A stretch of 64,000 bases of DNA from an uncultured Pelagibacteraceae bacterium. Lineage in GTDB: Bacteria > Pseudomonadota > Alphaproteobacteria > Pelagibacterales > Pelagibacteraceae. The DNA lies in the NCBI GenBank assembly GCA_902603555.1, contig CACKVD010000005.1, forward strand, positions 1-64,000, given 5' to 3'. The translations under genes and the position numbers were made by a program. The notes under the pieces were generated by a model. That model did not search any database, was not told the origin of the DNA, and saw only the letters and a list, made by a program, of their open reading frames with translations. Position 1 is the stretch's first letter, and every line of letters begins with the position of its first letter. Below are positions 61,453 to 64,000 of the stretch, piece by piece.

Positions 61453-62115
61453 TTATTTAATATCTTTTAAACATTTTAGTGCTGCATGTTGTTCAGCATC
61501 TTTTTTAGATTTACCTTCTGCTATATAAAGCTTAGAGTCTAGTAATTTTACTGCAACTTTAAAAAGTGGCTTGTGTCTAGGTCCAGTATTTGAGATAATT
61601 TTATAAATTGGTAACTTCTTAAATTTTTTTAAAGAGAACTCTTGTAACTTTGTTTTTGCATCAACTTGAGTATTAACACTTTTTTTTATTTGATTAGACC
61701 ATAAATCTAATATGATTTTTTCAACAACAATATGACCTTTCTCTAAATAAATTGATCCTATTAAAGCCTCACAACAATCAGCTAAAACTTTGTCTTCAAT
61801 CATGTTTTTTCTAATTTTCATGTTACCGGTTAAGATATATTTTTGTAATTCAAGTTTTTTTGCTATTTCTAAACAAGTTTTTTTATTAACAAGAGCTGCA
61901 AATTTTTTATCAAGAATGCCCTCTTTTTCATTTGGATATATTTCCAAAAGTTTTTTAGCTATAACAAGCCCAAGTACACGATCACCTAAAAATTCAAATT
62001 TTTCATTATTATTTTCTTTATCAAAACTTTTATGAGTCAATGCTCTTATTAATAAATCTTTATTTTTAAAATTTATTTTTATCTTTTTTTCTAAAACTTG
62101 ATAATCAATTTTCAT
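61453..62115 (-). CDS. rnc: Ribonuclease III
   Basis: Cuts double-stranded RNA, including rRNA precursors. The 220 residues show the catalytic signature NNEKFEFLGDRVLGLVIAKKL (about residue 38), the second acidic cluster KVLADCCEALIGSIYLEKG, and a C-terminal dsRNA-binding domain (155-220, DAKTKLQEFSLKKFKKLPIY and AEGKSKKDAEQHAALKCL). Overlaps lepB by one base. Confidence 0.95.
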   Translation of the reverse strand: MKIDYQVLEKKIKINFKNKDLLIRALTHKSFDKENNNEKFEFLGDRVLGLVIAKKLLEIYPNEKEGILDKKFAALVNKKTCLEIAKKLELQKYILTGNMKIRKNMIEDKVLADCCEALIGSIYLEKGHIVVEKIILDLWSNQIKKSVNTQVDAKTKLQEFSLKKFKKLPIYKIISNTGPRHKPLFKVAVKLLDSKLYIAEGKSKKDAEQHAALKCLKDIK

Positions 62116-62849
62116 TAATTAATTTTTTTAAAAAATCTATTAAATCTTATGGATTTATTCCACTTCCAAAATGAAAAAATACTCCCTATTGATTTATCAG
62201 ATGAAAAAAAAATAAATTGTGCTTTTCCTACAAGATTATCTTTGTGAACATAACCAACGCTTGACAAAAATCTGCTATCCTTTGAACAGTCTCTATTATC
62301 ACCTAAAAAAAAATAATGATTTTCAGGCACTATAAAATTATCAGAATTTTGATAAGAAAAATTTTTAAGGTATACAGAGTTAAATTTTTTTCCATTTGGT
62401 AACAGCTCTTCAAAAGTAAAAACATCAATTTTTTTTTTTCCACAATAAATTTCATCATTTGTAGAATTTCTAGACTTAAGAATTTCACTGTTATTAATAA
62501 ATAAATTTGAGTCAATAAATTGAATTTTATCTCCAGGTAAACCAATTAGTCTTTTTATATAATCAGTTCTGTTATCTGCAGGTGTTTTAAAGACTATAAC
62601 ATCTCCTCTTTCTGGATTGTCGTCAAATAGTCTGCCCTTAAAAAAAGGAGGGCTAAAGGGAAAAGAGTGCTTACTGTAACCATAAGAATATTTTGTAACA
62701 AATATTCTGTCACCTACTAATAAATTAGGCTCCATTGACGAAGAAGGAATGTAAAATGGCTGTAGAAATAAAGATCTAATAATTATTGCAATTACTAATG
62801 CATAAAATAGAGTTTTAGCGTTATCTATAAAAAAATTTTTGTTAATCAT
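62115..62849 (-). CDS. lepB: Signal peptidase I
   Basis: Removes signal peptides from exported proteins. The 244 residues have an N-terminal membrane segment (about 10-27), the catalytic Ser in YIPSSSMEPNLLVGDRIFV, the Lys in GDVIVFKTPADNRTDYIKRLIGLPGD and the GDNRDCSKDSR box with SVGYVHKDNLVGKA. Within the pdxJ-acpS-lepB-rnc run it overlaps both neighbours by one base. Confidence 0.95.
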   Translation of the reverse strand: MINKNFFIDNAKTLFYALVIAIIIRSLFLQPFYIPSSSMEPNLLVGDRIFVTKYSYGYSKHSFPFSPPFFKGRLFDDNPERGDVIVFKTPADNRTDYIKRLIGLPGDKIQFIDSNLFINNSEILKSRNSTNDEIYCGKKKIDVFTFEELLPNGKKFNSVYLKNFSYQNSDNFIVPENHYFFLGDNRDCSKDSRFLSSVGYVHKDNLVGKAQFIFFSSDKSIGSIFSFWKWNKSIRFNRFFKKIN

Positions 62850-63244
62850 TATTTATTTTGTAAAATTACAAAAGCTATGGAATAATCTTTTTCATCAGAA
62901 ATTGAAAGTAGTAAATCATATTTCTTAATCATAAACTTTTTAGTAATTATGTTATTAATCTTTTTTGATTTATTATAATAAGGTTTACCTTTTTTATCGT
63001 TGAAAATTTCGATATCTTTAAAGTTAAGTCCATTTCTAAATCCTGTACCTATAGACTTAGCTAAAGCTTCTTTTGCAGCAAATCTTTTTGCAAAATAACT
63101 AGTTTTTTTTAAAGTTTTTTTTGAAAATTTAATTTCATTTTTACCAAAAGTTCTTGTGATAAAATTTTTATTTCTTATTAAAGATTTAATTCTTTTGTTT
63201 TGTACAATATCAACACCAATCCCAAGTATATCTCTACCAATCAT
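62849..63244 (-). CDS. acpS: Holo-[acyl-carrier-protein] synthase
   Basis: Transfers phosphopantetheine from CoA to acyl carrier protein. The 131 residues include ILGIGVDIVQNKRIKSL with the magnesium Asp, FAKRFAAKEALAKSIGTG (Glu of the second motif) and GKPYYNKSKK, LLSISDEKDYSIAFV. It overlaps pdxJ by four bases and lepB by one. Confidence 0.94.
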   Translation of the reverse strand: MIGRDILGIGVDIVQNKRIKSLIRNKNFITRTFGKNEIKFSKKTLKKTSYFAKRFAAKEALAKSIGTGFRNGLNFKDIEIFNDKKGKPYYNKSKKINNIITKKFMIKKYDLLLSISDEKDYSIAFVILQNK

Positions 63245-63957
63245 TTAATTATTTTTTTAAAGTTTTTAATTATCTTTTTTAAACCATAAAAAATTGACTC
63301 ACCAATTATAAAATGGCCTATATTAAATTCCTTAATTTCACTAATTTTCGTTAAAATTTTTGTTGTTTTGTAATCTAAACCATGACCTGCATGAGTCTCT
63401 ATACCCAATTTATTTGCTAACATTGAGCATTTTTTAATCTTATTAAATTCAAAATTATAATTTTTTTTTAATTTTATTAAATTGGATAAACGTCCAGTAT
63501 GTATCTCAACACAATCAACCTCTAATTCTTTTGAAATTTTAATATCATTAAGAGAAGGATTTATAAATAAACTTGTTCTAATATTATTTCGTTTTAGTTT
63601 TAAAATTATTTTTTTTATTTTAATTCTATTTTTTTTTAGGTTTAAGCCTCCTTCCGTAGTTATTTCTTTTCTATTTTCTGGAACAATACAAACAAAATCT
63701 GGTTTGAGTTTTAATGCTATATTAACGATTTGTGGATTTGTCGAAATTTCAAGATTTACTAAAAGATTGTTTATTGAACATATCTTATTCGCATCAGTAT
63801 CTTTTATATGCCTTCTGTCTTCCCTTAAGTGAATTGTAACAGAGTCCGCTCCTGCTTTTTTAACAAATTTAGCAGCATAAACAGGATTTGGATGAAATTC
63901 TCCCCTGGCATTTCTAAGAGTAGCTATATGATCTATATTAACACCTAAACGTTTCAC
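63241..63957 (-). CDS. pdxJ: Pyridoxine 5'-phosphate synthase
   Basis: Makes pyridoxine 5'-phosphate from deoxyxylulose 5-phosphate and an aminoacetone phosphate. The 238 residues have LGVNIDHIATLRNARGE, AGADSVTIHLREDRRHIKD, CIVPENRKEITTEGGL, VDCVEIHTGRLSN and THAGHGLDYKT. The start is GTG, overlapping the stop of the upstream pyrE-like frame (GTGA). pdxJ-acpS-lepB-rnc is the standard alphaproteobacterial string. Confidence 0.95.
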   Translation of the reverse strand: MKRLGVNIDHIATLRNARGEFHPNPVYAAKFVKKAGADSVTIHLREDRRHIKDTDANKICSINNLLVNLEISTNPQIVNIALKLKPDFVCIVPENRKEITTEGGLNLKKNRIKIKKIILKLKRNNIRTSLFINPSLNDIKISKELEVDCVEIHTGRLSNLIKLKKNYNFEFNKIKKCSMLANKLGIETHAGHGLDYKTTKILTKISEIKEFNIGHFIIGESIFYGLKKIIKNFKKIIK

Positions 63958-64000
63958 TTAATAAATCTACTTCCGGGAGTTGTGACAGGAATTAATTTTA
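63954..64000 (-). CDS. pyrE: C-terminal end of an upstream gene, probably pyrE
   Basis: The minus strand is open from the right window edge to a TGA at 63956-63954, encoding at least KLIPVTTPGSRFIK before the stop. The stop overlaps the pdxJ GTG by four bases. In alphaproteobacteria the gene before pdxJ is often pyrE (orotate phosphoribosyltransferase), whose C-terminus commonly ends near a PGSR sequence. Only 15 codons are visible, so the assignment rests mainly on context. Confidence 0.5.
   Translation of the reverse strand, partial: KLIPVTTPGSRFIK

Overview
The window looks like chromosome from a SAR11-type alphaproteobacterium (Candidatus Pelagibacter or a close relative). The sequence is very AT-rich, the proteins are rich in Lys/Asn/Ile, and neighbouring genes abut or overlap by 1 to 14 bases almost everywhere. 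Further support comes from a SAM-II plus SAM-V tandem leader in front of metY (an arrangement known from SAR11), alphaproteobacterial gene strings (plsX-ihfA-merR, ribD-ribE-ribB-ribH-nusB-thiL, pyrE-pdxJ-acpS-lepB-rnc), an NDUFS4-like complex I subunit and a cytochrome bc1 assembly chaperone. Assignment to SAR11 is an inference; no 16S gene is present.

Layout. 0-10.4 kb: end of secD, secF, a PuuD-like membrane protein, uvrA, ssb, gyrA, coaD, a cyclophilin, tgt, tRNA-Lys. 10.4-27.5 kb: an M48 protease, a DUF502 protein, recG, sdhE, tRNA-Ser, then a plus-strand run (rarD, lytic transglycosylase, SPOR lipoprotein, D-Ala-D-Ala carboxypeptidase, tmk, holB, metG, tatD, MBL hydrolase), a minus group (glutathione peroxidase, nhaA, zinc ribbon protein), and tRNA-Pro, NDUFS4-like, SbmA/BacA-like, glpX, tRNA-Glu.

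27.5-39.1 kb is the accessory part. It holds a tightly coupled surface-sugar operon: GIY-YIG protein, two-domain glycosyltransferase, Gmd-like dehydratase, GT9, GT4, a fused nucleotidyltransferase/GmhB phosphatase, GmhA and HddA kinase. Together these encode a plausible full route from sedoheptulose 7-phosphate to GDP-D-glycero-D-manno-heptose and on to a 6-deoxy-4-keto derivative. Facing it on the minus strand are a GT2-like enzyme, a transaldolase that could make the sedoheptulose 7-phosphate, and a tyrosine recombinase. A perfect dif-like inverted repeat lies six bases upstream of the recombinase start codon. Two small membrane proteins, a minimal alkyltransferase domain and the only long non-coding gap (about 460 bases) follow.

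39.1-64 kb is housekeeping: two transporters, hom, a 53-residue lipoprotein missed by the ORF track, argC, rpsI/rplM, the riboswitch-controlled metY, ctaA, chorismate mutase, rpmG, merR, ihfA, plsX, rpmF, the bc1 chaperone, bamE, the proton pyrophosphatase hppA, a long minus-strand operon (2OG oxygenase-like gene, rpiB, glyA, nrdR, riboflavin genes, nusB, thiL), hemB, and recO-rnc-lepB-acpS-pdxJ with the tail of pyrE.

The points I consider most worth checking are the recombinase with its dif-like site, the heptose island with its fused enzyme and adjacent transaldolase, zinc-ligand changes in Tgt and NrdR, genes that start five or six bases after a tRNA 3' end, and divergent genes whose start codons overlap.
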